Source of the DNA: Microcella alkaliphila
GTDB lineage: Bacteria > Actinomycetota > Actinomycetes > Actinomycetales > Microbacteriaceae
DNA length: 64,000 bases
Direction: 5' to 3'
NCBI RefSeq assembly: GCF_004216855.1
Contig: NZ_SGXT01000011.1
Span: 186,001 to 250,000 of the forward strand
Positions 1 through 8,063 of this stretch are shown here, one piece after another; the first letter of the stretch is position 1; each line of letters begins with the position of its first letter. A program made the position numbers and the translations under genes. A model generated the notes under the pieces. It ran no database searches. It had not been told where the DNA came from and saw only the letters and a list, made by a program, of their open reading frames with translations.

Positions 1-498
1 GTCGACGAGGGCAAGCACGTGATGATCTCACTGGAGGCGCGCAGCGACATCCCTCACGAGGACTACTGGCCGGCGCGGGACGAGTTCCAGGAGCGGGTCT
101 GGCAACTGCTCGTCGAGCGCGGGCTGGGGCTGCGCTACGGCGAGCGGATGCAGGCGGATGCGCGGGGCGAGGTTCCCTGGCGCATCGACCCGACGATCAT
201 CTCGACCGACGTTGAGTCGGTGCTGCTCGACAAGGATCGCGGCGCTGCCAGGGCGCTGGAGTGGTTCGCCGCGCGGGGCGTCACAGCCCCCCGCTGGTAC
301 TCGGCGGGCGACTCGCGCTCGGACTACCTGATGGCCGACCACGTGCACGCCGACGGCTTCGAGGCGGTGCACGTCGACGTGCGGCCGAGTGACGGCATGC
401 TCGACCGCGACTATCCCGTCGTCACGATGGGCGAGCTGATCCACGATGAGGCGGGTGCGGCGTTCCTGCGCGAGCGGGTCGCCGAGTTGGGGCTCTGA
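1..498 (+). CDS. HAD-like hydrolase, 3' part only
   Basis: The reading frame is open from the first base, so the 5' end lies outside the window and the in-frame GTG at 19 need not be the start. The visible part is about 165 residues. Near its end the run GDSRSDYLMADH resembles the Asp-rich motif IV loop of HAD-superfamily phosphatases. Upstream, the run LDKDRGAARALEWF resembles the Lys-containing region that precedes this loop in Cof/sucrose-phosphatase-like members. The substrate cannot be named because the catalytic N-terminal DxD motif is not visible. It ends 6 bp before the next gene, so the two may be co-transcribed. I am fairly sure it is coding and only moderately sure of the family. 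Confidence 0.6.
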   Translation, partial: VDEGKHVMISLEARSDIPHEDYWPARDEFQERVWQLLVERGLGLRYGERMQADARGEVPWRIDPTIISTDVESVLLDKDRGAARALEWFAARGVTAPRWYSAGDSRSDYLMADHVHADGFEAVHVDVRPSDGMLDRDYPVVTMGELIHDEAGAAFLRERVAELGL

Positions 499-504
499 CC
501 GGGC

Positions 505-816
505 GTGGCAGTCACGACTCCCCCACTCGAGCCGGTGCGCACCCTGCAGGCTGCGTTGATCTCCGGCGGGGTGCCGTGCGTCGTGGGAGGCTCAGCGCTG
601 CTGGCCGCGCGGGGCCTCATTGAGCGGGTCAACGACTGGGATCTCGTCGTTGATGCCGAGCGCGGATCTGACGGGGTGCGGGTGGACGTGTCGACGACAG
701 CCGAGCCCGGCGCTTTCGGGCTGTGGCATGGTATGCGGCTGGGTCGCGCTGATGAGTGGGCCCACGCCTACAGAGCGATGGGGCGTGAATCTCGCGCAGC
801 GCTGCTCGCCACCTAG
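505..816 (+). CDS. Small nucleotidyltransferase-like protein, possibly internally shortened
   Basis: This is a 103-residue product with a GTG start 6 bp after the previous stop. The N-terminal half carries GGVPCVVGGSALLAARGL followed by NDWDLVVD. That is a plausible start of a nucleotidyltransferase fold: a Gly-Gly-Ser turn followed by an Asp-x-Asp-like metal site. Only about 15 residues further on comes VRVDVSTTAEPGAFGLWHG and then GRADEWAHAYRAMGRESRA, which looks like the C-terminal end of the same kind of protein. The stretch between the two halves is shorter than I would expect, so an in-frame internal deletion is possible. The substrate is unknown. It could instead be a naturally minimal member. 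Confidence 0.5.
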   Translation: MAVTTPPLEPVRTLQAALISGGVPCVVGGSALLAARGLIERVNDWDLVVDAERGSDGVRVDVSTTAEPGAFGLWHGMRLGRADEWAHAYRAMGRESRAALLAT

Positions 817-838
817 GCTGACGCGTGCCGCGGACAGG

Positions 839-1096
839 TCAGCGTTGCTGGGCGTCCGTTACGAGGAACTCGGCGGCGGGCTTGGTGAGCTTCCGGTTGG
901 CTTTGCGCAGCGCGGCGACCGCCTGCTCTTTCTCGATCCGCGGGTCGATGCGGCGATCCCGGAGGATCCGTGCCGCCCACTCCCGCGCCGCAGGTGGCAC
1001 GCCAACCGTGGTCACGTGGTCGTCGAAAATCTCCTGCAAGCGACTGCTCGGATCTTCTCGGTCACCGAAAAGTTTGGCGGCGAGGCGGCTCTGCAT
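839..1096 (-). CDS. Conserved-looking small protein of unknown function
   Basis: This 85-residue protein starts at ATG (1096) and is read leftward, ending 22 bp from the convergent nucleotidyltransferase-like gene. It is rich in Arg, Ala and Glu with no membrane segment, signal peptide or cysteine pair. I do not recognise a family. The start LAAKLFGDREDP and the run AREWAARILRDRRIDP read like a soluble helical protein and do not look like a shadow frame. It is encoded divergently from the SOS-controlled imuA gene, and its start is 138 bp from the LexA site, so it could share that regulatory region. Confidence 0.55.
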   Translation of the reverse strand: MQSRLAAKLFGDREDPSSRLQEIFDDHVTTVGVPPAAREWAARILRDRRIDPRIEKEQAVAALRKANRKLTKPAAEFLVTDAQQR

Positions 1097-1233
1097 GGCG
1101 CATATCCTTCAGTTCGGTTCGGTCGAGGGTCCATCGTGACGCGTGCACCCGAGCGGCGGCTGGGTGGTCTCTGCGCCGCCTTGCCCGGCATTCCACCGAC
1201 ACGCCGACGGAATGTCGGTGCAGGTTGCCATAT

Positions 1234-1249
1234 TCGAACGTATGTTCGA
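1234..1249. promoter_or_regulatory. LexA (SOS) box upstream of imuA
   Basis: TCGAACGTATGTTCGA is a perfect palindromic match to the actinobacterial SOS box TCGAAC-N4-GTTCGA. Its centre (GTAT) also fits the mycobacterial RNNY preference. It lies 11 bp before the preferred GTG start of imuA, where a repressor would overlap the promoter. This implies DNA-damage induction of imuA-imuB-dnaE2. Confidence 0.9.
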
Positions 1250-1259
1250 CCATGGAGAG

Positions 1260-1982
1260 GTGCCCACACTCGCCCTCGCCTCCCCCCAGCCGACCCCGTC
1301 GGCTGTTGAGGCGTTGCAGGCGCGCATCAACGCGATGCAGCGCACGACGCTCGACACGAAGCTCACGCCGACCCACGAGGCCCTCGCCGATCTTCTGCCC
1401 GACGGCGGGCTGAAGCAGGGCGCCGCCTACTCAGTGACCTCGTCGAGCGCGCTCGTGATGGCGCTGCTCGCCGGGCCGTCGCAGGCCGGCTCGTGGTGCG
1501 GCGTCGTCGGCGTGCCCGAGTTCGGCGTCGAGGCGGCCGAAGCGCTCGGCATCGACCTCGACCGGCTCGTGCTCGTGCCGCACCCCGGTGACCAGTGGCT
1601 CACCGTCACCGCGGCGATCGCCGACGCCATGAGCGTCATCGTCGTGAAGCCCGGGCGCGCGGCGAGCGACGGCGCCGTGACGAAGCTCGCCGGGCGGCTG
1701 CGCGAGCGCGGGTCAACCCTGCTCGTGCTCGGCACCTGGCCACAGACGGAGGCCATGATCAGCATCACCGCGAGCCGCTGGTCGGGGCTTGGGCAGGGCT
1801 GGGGCTACCTCACCCAGCGCGAGGTCACCGTCACCGTCAGCTCGCGCCGCTCCCCCACACCGCGCAGCGGCCGGCTCGTCTTGCCCGACCCCAAGGTGGG
1901 CATTCGGCGTCTCGACCCGCCGCTCGGCGCCGGCCGTGGCCGCACAGCATCGGTGACGCCCCTCCCGCGGAGGGCCGGCTGA
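1260..1982 (+). CDS. imuA: ImuA-type accessory protein of the translesion mutasome
   Basis: The product is 240 residues and resembles the actinobacterial ImuA' proteins, RecA-fold relatives that partner ImuB and DnaE2 in SOS mutagenesis. The family segment LLPDGGLKQGAAYSV is at residues 45-59. Where RecA would have a Walker A loop the sequence is SSSALVMALLAG, so ATP binding is doubtful. GTG 1260 is chosen because it is the first in-frame start downstream of the LexA box. ATG 1242 lies inside the box and ATG 1212 lies before it; both are possible alternatives. No good ribosome binding site is visible for any of them. The stop overlaps the imuB start as TGATG, indicating translational coupling. 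Confidence 0.85.
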   Translation: MPTLALASPQPTPSAVEALQARINAMQRTTLDTKLTPTHEALADLLPDGGLKQGAAYSVTSSSALVMALLAGPSQAGSWCGVVGVPEFGVEAAEALGIDLDRLVLVPHPGDQWLTVTAAIADAMSVIVVKPGRAASDGAVTKLAGRLRERGSTLLVLGTWPQTEAMISITASRWSGLGQGWGYLTQREVTVTVSSRRSPTPRSGRLVLPDPKVGIRRLDPPLGAGRGRTASVTPLPRRAG

Positions 1983-3556
1983 TGCAGCGCACCATGGTCG
2001 TCTGGGTGCCCGACTGGCCGGTGATCGCCGCGGTGCGCGACGAGGCGGCGCCTGCCGGTGACGCGCATCCCATCGCGATCATGGCCGCGAACCGCGTGGT
2101 CGCCTGCTCGGCCGCCGCCCGCGCCCACGGCGTGCACCGGGGGCAGAAGCGCCGCGACGCGCAAGGGGCCTGCCCGCACCTCGTCGTCGTCGCCCACGAC
2201 GACGACCGCGAGCACCGGCACTTCGCCCCCCTCATCGACGCCGTTGAAGCCCGCGCCGCTGGCGTGCAGATCGTGCGCCCCGGCCTTGTCGCGCTCGCCG
2301 CGCGCGGCCCCGCCCGCTACTACGGCGGCGAAAAGGCGGCGGCGCTCGCGCTCATCAGTGCGGTTCTCGACGAGGGGGTGCCGGATGCACGCGTCGGGGT
2401 CTCCGACGGACCCTTCGCCGCCGACCGCGCCGCTCGCGACACGCGAGCCCACGCCCCCGTGCGCATCGTCGCCGAGGGCGCCGCTGCCGCCTACCTCGCG
2501 CCGCTGCCGGTGTCGGCGCTCGCCGACCCTGAGCTCGCCACCCTGCTCACGCGGCTCGGCGTGCGCACCCTCGGAGCCTTCACCGCCCTAGCAGCAGCCT
2601 CCGTGCGCGAACGCTTCGGGCCGAGCGGTGCGCACGCGCACGCGCTCGCCGGTGCTATCGACGCGACCCCGATCATCCCGAGAACACCGCCCGACGACCT
2701 CGAACGCGTCATCGAGCTCGAGCCGCCGCTCGACCGGGTCGACCAGATCGCCTTCGCCGTGCGGCAACTCGCCGACGACGTCATCGAAACCCTCGCCGCC
2801 CGGCGGCTCGTCGCCACCGCCGTCAGGGTGAGCGTGCGCGACGAGTCGGGGCGCGAATCCGACCGGGTGTGGCTGCACCCGCGCGCGTTCCGGGCGAGCG
2901 AGATCGTCGACCGGGTGCGCTGGCAGCTGAGCGGTTCCACGCGCCGGCTCGGCTCCACGCCCGACGCGGCGCTCGGGCCCGGCCTCGCCTCGCCCGTCGA
3001 CCGGGTGAGCATCGCGCCCGACAGCGTCGACGCCACCGCCAACCACGAGCCGGGGCTCTGGGGAGGCGAACCCGACGACCGGGTACACCACGCCCTGTCG
3101 CGCGTGCAGAGCATGCTCGGGCACGAATCCGTCGTCACCGCGCAGCGGGCCGGCGGGCGCACCCTCGCCGAGCGGCGCATCCTCGTGCCGTGGGGCGACC
3201 GCGCCGTGCACCAGCGCCCGCTCGACCGGCCCTGGCCGGGCGCCCTGCCGCAGCCGGCGCCCGCGACCGTGTTCCCCAGCCGGCACGCCGTCACCGTCAT
3301 CGACGGTCGCGGCGACATCGTGCTCGTCGACGACCGACTGCGGGTCACCGGCGCGCCCGCCGCGTTCGCGCCCGCCGCCGGAGGGGCGACCCGACCCATC
3401 CGATCGTGGGCGGGGCCCTGGCCGCTCGACGAACGCTGGTGGGATGCGACGCAGCGCCGCCGACTGCACCGGCTGCAGGTCGTCGACGAGGCCGGCATCG
3501 CCTGGCTGCTCGTGCTCGACGGCGGCAGCTGGTGGGCGGAAGCGCGGTACGACTGA
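1982..3556 (+). CDS. imuB: ImuB, Y-family polymerase homologue of the mutasome
   Basis: This is a 524-residue protein with Y-family polymerase architecture. The N-terminus MVVWVPDWPV aligns with the position of the metal-binding VDMDAFFASVE motif of DinB, but the usual acidic set is missing. The SIDEA-type second motif is also absent (compare the true DinB at 11992-13254). ImuB proteins are known as catalytically dead adaptors that bind the beta clamp and recruit ImuA and DnaE2. The start is fixed by the TGATG overlap with imuA. Its own stop TGA (3554-3556) overlaps the first ATG of the downstream mini-ORF ladder. Regulation is from the SOS box at 1234-1249. Confidence 0.9.
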   Translation: MQRTMVVWVPDWPVIAAVRDEAAPAGDAHPIAIMAANRVVACSAAARAHGVHRGQKRRDAQGACPHLVVVAHDDDREHRHFAPLIDAVEARAAGVQIVRPGLVALAARGPARYYGGEKAAALALISAVLDEGVPDARVGVSDGPFAADRAARDTRAHAPVRIVAEGAAAAYLAPLPVSALADPELATLLTRLGVRTLGAFTALAAASVRERFGPSGAHAHALAGAIDATPIIPRTPPDDLERVIELEPPLDRVDQIAFAVRQLADDVIETLAARRLVATAVRVSVRDESGRESDRVWLHPRAFRASEIVDRVRWQLSGSTRRLGSTPDAALGPGLASPVDRVSIAPDSVDATANHEPGLWGGEPDDRVHHALSRVQSMLGHESVVTAQRAGGRTLAERRILVPWGDRAVHQRPLDRPWPGALPQPAPATVFPSRHAVTVIDGRGDIVLVDDRLRVTGAPAAFAPAAGGATRPIRSWAGPWPLDERWWDATQRRRLHRLQVVDEAGIAWLLVLDGGSWWAEARYD

Positions 3557-3604
3557 TGGTGGGCGAGCACTGATGGGTGGCGAGCACTGATGGGTGGCGA
3601 GCAC
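3554..3604 (+). repeat. Three 17-bp tandem repeats forming a mini-ORF ladder between imuB and dnaE2
   Basis: The units lie at 3554-3570, 3571-3587 and 3588-3604; the last two are identical (TGATGGGTGGCGAGCAC) and the first differs by a GT/TG swap. Each unit contains an ATG (3556, 3573, 3590) that opens a five-codon ORF, MVGEH or MGGEH. Each of these stops at a TGA that overlaps the next ATG by one base. The third mini-ORF ends on the ATG of dnaE2 (3607). imuB is thus linked to dnaE2 by four consecutive TGATG stop/start junctions. The dnaE2 start itself (ATGGGGTGGCAC) resembles a fourth, diverged unit, suggesting tandem duplication of the junction. Confidence 0.9.
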
Positions 3605-3606
3605 TG

Positions 3607-6600
3607 ATGGGGTGGCACAACCCGCCCATCCCCTGGAGTGAACTCGAGCGAACCCTCCGTTCGGGCAACCGCCCAGACCCTTCGCTGCCCGAGGTGGGCG
3701 ATGGCAGCGACTCGCCCGCGTGGTCGAACAAGCGGGCCCCCTACCGGCCGGGTCGGGTGGAACAGCCCGACCCCGAGACGGTCGTGCCGTACGCCGAACT
3801 GCACGCGCACTCGAGCTTCTCGTTCCTCGACGGCGCGTCCAGCCCCGAGGAGCTGCTCGAAGAGGCCGCGCGGCTCGGTCTCACCGGGCTTGCCCTGACC
3901 GACCACGACGGGTTCTACGGCGCCGTGCGCATGGCCGAGGCGGCAGAACCCTATGGCCTCACGACGGTGTTCGGCGCCGAACTCTCACTCGGTCTCACCA
4001 AGCCGCAGCTGGGCGAACCCGACCCGGAGGGTACCCACCTGCTCGTGCTCGCTCGCGGCCAGGAGGGCTATCACCGGCTCGCCGCCGCCCTCACCGACGG
4101 GCAGCTTGCCGGCGGCGCCAAGGGGCGCCCCGTCTACGACCTCGACGTGCTCGCCCAGCACGCCGGGCGCGGCGGCGACGCCACGGCACCCGGCCACTGG
4201 GTGATCCTGACCGGCTGCCGCAAAGGCACCGTGCGCACGGCGCTCACCGCCGGCGACCCGAACGGGCAGACGGTGCCGACCCGCGCATCCATGGAGGCGG
4301 CCGGGCGCGAACTCGACGCGCTGACCGAGCGATTTGGGCGCGAGAGTGTCGTCGTCGAGCTGTTCGACCACGGGCGTCCGCTCGACACCGTCTACAACGA
4401 TGCGCTGGCCGCCCTCGCCGCCGAGCGGGGTCTGCCCATCGTCGCCACCGGTGCCGTGCACTACGCCCACCCCGGCCGCTACCCGCTCGCGAGCGCCTTC
4501 GCGGGCCTGCGCGCGCGGCGCAGCCTTGACGACATGGACGGGTGGCTGCCCGCCGCCGGCACCGCACACCTGCGCAGCGGCGCCGAAATGCAGCGGCTGT
4601 TCGCCCGGTACCCCGGTGCCGTTGACCGCAGCGTCGAGCTCGCCCGCGAGCTCGGGTTCTCACTGCGCCAGGCGAAGCCGAAGCTGCCGAAGCTGCCCGT
4701 GCCCGAGGGGCACACCCCCATGAGTTGGCTGCGCGAACTCGTGTGGCAGGCGGTGCCGCAGAAGTACCCCGACGCCTCCGACGCCGACCGAGCGCGCATC
4801 GCGCGCGAGCTCGACGTGATCGAGCAGAAAGACTTCCCCGGCTACTTTCTCATCGTGCACGACATCGTGCAGTTCGCCCGCCGCCGCGGCATCCTCTGCC
4901 AGGGTCGCGGCTCGGCGGCGAACTCGGCGGTCTGTTACCTGCTCGACATCACCGCTGTCGACTCGATCTATTACACGCTGCCCTTCGAGCGCTTCCTGTC
5001 GGCGCTGCGCGACGAAGAGCCCGATATCGACGTCGATTTCGACTCCGACCGGCGCGAAGAGGTCATCCAGTACGTGTACGAGACGTACGGCCGGCGCAAC
5101 GCCGCCCAGGTCGCCAACGTCATCTCGTACCGGCCGAAGAACGCCGTGCGCGACATGGCGAAGGCGCTCGGCTACTCGACCGGTCAGCAAGACGCGTGGA
5201 GCCGTCAGGTCGAACGCTGGGGTGCCGTGCTCTCGAGCGACGACCACGACATCCCCGACGCGGTCGTCGACCTCGCCCAGCAGGTGCTCACGTACCCGCG
5301 GCACCTCGGCATCCACTCGGGCGGCATGGTGCTCACCGACCGGCCCGTCGGCGAGATCGTGCCCATCGAGCACGCGCGTATGACGAAGCGCACCGTGCTG
5401 CAGTGGGACAAAGACGACTGCGCCTGGATGGGCCTTGTGAAGTTCGACCTGCTCGGCCTCGGTATGCTCGCCGCCCTGCAGTACGCCTTCGACCTCATCG
5501 GCGACCACCTTGGCGAACGGTGGGAACTCGCGACCATCCCGAAAGAAGAGCAGACCACCTACGACATGCTGTGTCGCGCCGACTCGATCGGTGTTTTCCA
5601 GGTCGAGAGTCGCGCCCAGATGGGGCTCTTGCCGCGCCTGCAACCCCGGAAGTTCTACGACCTCGTCGTGCAGATCGCGCTGATTCGCCCCGGGCCCATT
5701 CAGGGTGGCGCCGTGCACCCCTTCGTCAAGCGCAAGCTCGGCGAAGAGCCCGTTACCTATGACCACCCGAAGCTCGTCGAACCGCTCGAGCGCACCCTCG
5801 GCGTGCCCATCTTCCAAGAGCAGCTCATGCAGATCGCCATGGCGGTCGGCGGCTGCACGGGCGACGACGCCGACCTGCTGCGCCGCGCCATGGGCTCGAA
5901 GCGCGGCCTCGAACGCATCGAATCGCTGCGCGAAACCCTGTACGCCGGCATGGCCTCCAACGGCATCACCGGGCGCCTCGCCGACGAGATCTACGCCCGC
6001 ATCCAGGCGTTCGCGAACTTCGGCTTCGCCGAAAGCCACTCCCTCAGCTTCGCCCTGCTCGTCTACGCCAGCTCGTGGATCAAACTGCACTACCCGGGCG
6101 TCTTCCTCGCCTCCCTCCTACGCGCCCAGCCGATGGGCTTCTACTCCCCTGCCTCGCTGACGGCCGACGCCGAACGGCACGGCGTCGAGGTGCGCGGCCC
6201 CTGCATTGTGCGCTCCGGCGTCGAGGCGGGCCTCGAACGGGTCGACCTCACGGTCGACGACCCGTTCTCGCCGCTCACTGCGGATGCTCGCCGCGCGGCA
6301 CCAACGGGGCTCGCCTCGTGCACGCACCGCGTGCATCCGCCCGTTCCCGAGTTTCGACCAGACTCGCGCGACGGCGAACTGGAGGATCTGGTGCCGCACC
6401 GCCGCGACGGCGAGCTCGCCGTGCGGATGGGCCTCGGCGCGGTGTCAGGGCTCGGGAAAGAGACCGCCGAGAAGGTCATCGCCGAGCGTGAGCGCTACGG
6501 CCCCTACCGCGACCTCACCGACCTCGTGTACCGCACCGGGCTCACGGCGGCGCAGCTCGAGTCGCTCGCCACCGCCGGAGCCTTTGAGGTGTGGGGCATG

Positions 6601-7119
6601 ACGCGGCGCGAGGCGCTGTGGGCCGCCGGTGCTGCGGCGCAGGCGCGCCCCGAATACCTGCCGGGCAGTGTCGTGGCGATCCAACCGCCGCTGTTCGACG
6701 ACCTCGAACCGGTCGAGCGCATGGTCGCCGACCTCGTCACGACCGGCGTCGCCCCGGGCGACCACCCCGTGCGCTACGCCCGCGAGCGGTTGCGTGCCCG
6801 CGGGGTGCTGAGCGCCCGCGAGCTGCGCAGCGCCGAGCCGGGGCGCCGCATCGAGGTCGCGGGCGTCGTCACGCACCGGCAGCGGCCCGCGACGGCGAGC
6901 GGCATAACCTTCCTGAACCTCGAAGACGAGACGGGGCTCGCCAACATCATCTGCTCGGTCGGGCTGTGGGGGCGCTACCGGCGCACCGTCCGCGAGAGCC
7001 GGGCGCTCATCGTGCGCGGCATCCTCGAGCGCTCGCCCGAGGGGGTCGTGAACGTCGTCGCCGACCGGGTCGACGCGTTGTCACTGAAAGCCACCATGCC
7101 GAGTCGCGACTTTCGCTGA
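3607..7119 (+). CDS. dnaE2: Error-prone DNA polymerase III alpha subunit DnaE2
   Basis: The product is 1170 residues, within the normal range for DnaE2. A PHP domain begins with ELHAHS (64-69) and TDHDG (98-102). The catalytic PDIDVDFD motif is at about 472-479. Helix-hairpin-helix and OB-fold regions follow, with FLNLEDETGLANII near 1100. DnaE2 is the translesion polymerase of the ImuA/ImuB/DnaE2 mutasome and acts at the replication fork after DNA damage. ATG 3607 is chosen because the family N-terminus MGWHNPPIPWSELER starts there. An in-frame GTG at 3577 would read through two repeat units. Expression depends on the SOS promoter and on coupling through the mini-ORF ladder. Confidence 0.95.
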   Translation: MGWHNPPIPWSELERTLRSGNRPDPSLPEVGDGSDSPAWSNKRAPYRPGRVEQPDPETVVPYAELHAHSSFSFLDGASSPEELLEEAARLGLTGLALTDHDGFYGAVRMAEAAEPYGLTTVFGAELSLGLTKPQLGEPDPEGTHLLVLARGQEGYHRLAAALTDGQLAGGAKGRPVYDLDVLAQHAGRGGDATAPGHWVILTGCRKGTVRTALTAGDPNGQTVPTRASMEAAGRELDALTERFGRESVVVELFDHGRPLDTVYNDALAALAAERGLPIVATGAVHYAHPGRYPLASAFAGLRARRSLDDMDGWLPAAGTAHLRSGAEMQRLFARYPGAVDRSVELARELGFSLRQAKPKLPKLPVPEGHTPMSWLRELVWQAVPQKYPDASDADRARIARELDVIEQKDFPGYFLIVHDIVQFARRRGILCQGRGSAANSAVCYLLDITAVDSIYYTLPFERFLSALRDEEPDIDVDFDSDRREEVIQYVYETYGRRNAAQVANVISYRPKNAVRDMAKALGYSTGQQDAWSRQVERWGAVLSSDDHDIPDAVVDLAQQVLTYPRHLGIHSGGMVLTDRPVGEIVPIEHARMTKRTVLQWDKDDCAWMGLVKFDLLGLGMLAALQYAFDLIGDHLGERWELATIPKEEQTTYDMLCRADSIGVFQVESRAQMGLLPRLQPRKFYDLVVQIALIRPGPIQGGAVHPFVKRKLGEEPVTYDHPKLVEPLERTLGVPIFQEQLMQIAMAVGGCTGDDADLLRRAMGSKRGLERIESLRETLYAGMASNGITGRLADEIYARIQAFANFGFAESHSLSFALLVYASSWIKLHYPGVFLASLLRAQPMGFYSPASLTADAERHGVEVRGPCIVRSGVEAGLERVDLTVDDPFSPLTADARRAAPTGLASCTHRVHPPVPEFRPDSRDGELEDLVPHRRDGELAVRMGLGAVSGLGKETAEKVIAERERYGPYRDLTDLVYRTGLTAAQLESLATAGAFEVWGMTRREALWAAGAAAQARPEYLPGSVVAIQPPLFDDLEPVERMVADLVTTGVAPGDHPVRYARERLRARGVLSARELRSAEPGRRIEVAGVVTHRQRPATASGITFLNLEDETGLANIICSVGLWGRYRRTVRESRALIVRGILERSPEGVVNVVADRVDALSLKATMPSRDFR

Positions 7120-7172
7120 ACGCACCCCGAGTGTTCGCCGCGGACGCGTCTCGGCGGCGCTACCCTCGGCGG

Positions 7173-7994
7173 ATGCCGCAGACACCATCGCGCTCTTCTG
7201 CCCGCCACGCCACGCACCGCCTGCGCAACAGTCGCGTGTGGCGCGGCCTCGCCCGCACCGGCTTCGCCGTGAACGGACTGCTGCACATCCTCATCGGCGC
7301 GATCGCGATTCAGCTCGCCCTTCCGGGCGGCAGCGACGCCGACGCTGACCAGGGCGGAGCTCTCGAGAGCCTCGCCGCGACACCCTTCGGTGGAGTGCTG
7401 CTGTGGGTGGTGACCGCGGGGCTCGCCGCCCTCGGCCTGTGGCTGATCGTCGACGGCATCATCGACCGCCCTGAGGACGGCGCGACACAGCACGTCGCCG
7501 TGGCGTTCGCCAAAGGCCTCGCCTACCTGGCACTGTCCGCCACCGCCGCGCGAGTCGCCCTCGGCGGACGCGGCGACTCCTCCGGGGATGCGCAAAGCGT
7601 AACCGCGGCGCTCCTCGAGGCTCCCGCCGGCGTCGTGCTGGTTATCCTGGCCGGGCTGATCGTGCTGGGAATCGGCGTCTACTTCGGGGTAAAGGGCGCA
7701 ACGCAGGGGTTCCGCGACGACGTCGACACCCCGGGCGGAGGCGCAGGGAAAGCGGTCATCGCGCTCGGCATCGGCGGCTACCTCGCAAAGGGTGTCGCCC
7801 TCGGCGCCGTCGGGGTGCTCCTCGGCAGCGCCGCGATCGCCTCAGACTCCGCGCGATCGACCGGGCTCGACGGGGCGCTCCGTTCGCTCCTTGAGCTGCC
7901 CTTCGGTGGCTGGCTGCTCGGCGCTGTCGGCGCGGGACTGATCGCCTACGGGGTGTACGGCTTCGCCCGCGCCCGCTATGCGCGCCTCGACTGA
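7173..7994 (+). CDS. DUF1206 family membrane protein
   Basis: This 273-residue integral membrane protein has about six hydrophobic segments arranged as three repeated helix pairs. It opens with RGLARTGFAVNGLLHILIGAIAIQLAL, a typical DUF1206 start. Its function is unknown. ATG 7173 is preceded by TACCCT at 7161-7166 with a 6-nt gap and has no ribosome binding site, which fits a leaderless transcript starting at or next to the ATG. It is therefore probably transcribed separately from dnaE2, whose stop is 53 bp upstream. Confidence 0.85.
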   Translation: MPQTPSRSSARHATHRLRNSRVWRGLARTGFAVNGLLHILIGAIAIQLALPGGSDADADQGGALESLAATPFGGVLLWVVTAGLAALGLWLIVDGIIDRPEDGATQHVAVAFAKGLAYLALSATAARVALGGRGDSSGDAQSVTAALLEAPAGVVLVILAGLIVLGIGVYFGVKGATQGFRDDVDTPGGGAGKAVIALGIGGYLAKGVALGAVGVLLGSAAIASDSARSTGLDGALRSLLELPFGGWLLGAVGAGLIAYGVYGFARARYARLD

Positions 7995-8063
7995 GCTGTC
8001 ACGCCGGCCCGCGCCGTTCGGTGGCTCAGCGGCGTGTCGGCCACGACGCTCTACAGTGACCCC

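Noticed and set aside
1143-1259. Longer imuA reading frame starting at GTG 1143
   Set aside because: It would place the LexA box inside the coding region, and the added residues have no family resemblance.
3554-3604. Tandem repeats as a sequencing or assembly artefact
   Set aside because: The units keep stop/start overlap in every copy and the first unit differs from the others, which is unlike a simple assembly stutter.
3577-3606. dnaE2 start at GTG 3577
   Set aside because: It would translate the repeat region (ASTDGWRAL), whereas the family N-terminus begins at ATG 3607 next to the overlapping stop.
4660-6090. 476-residue open frame antisense to dnaE2
   Set aside because: It mirrors the dnaE2 coding sequence, with no start signal and no family resemblance.
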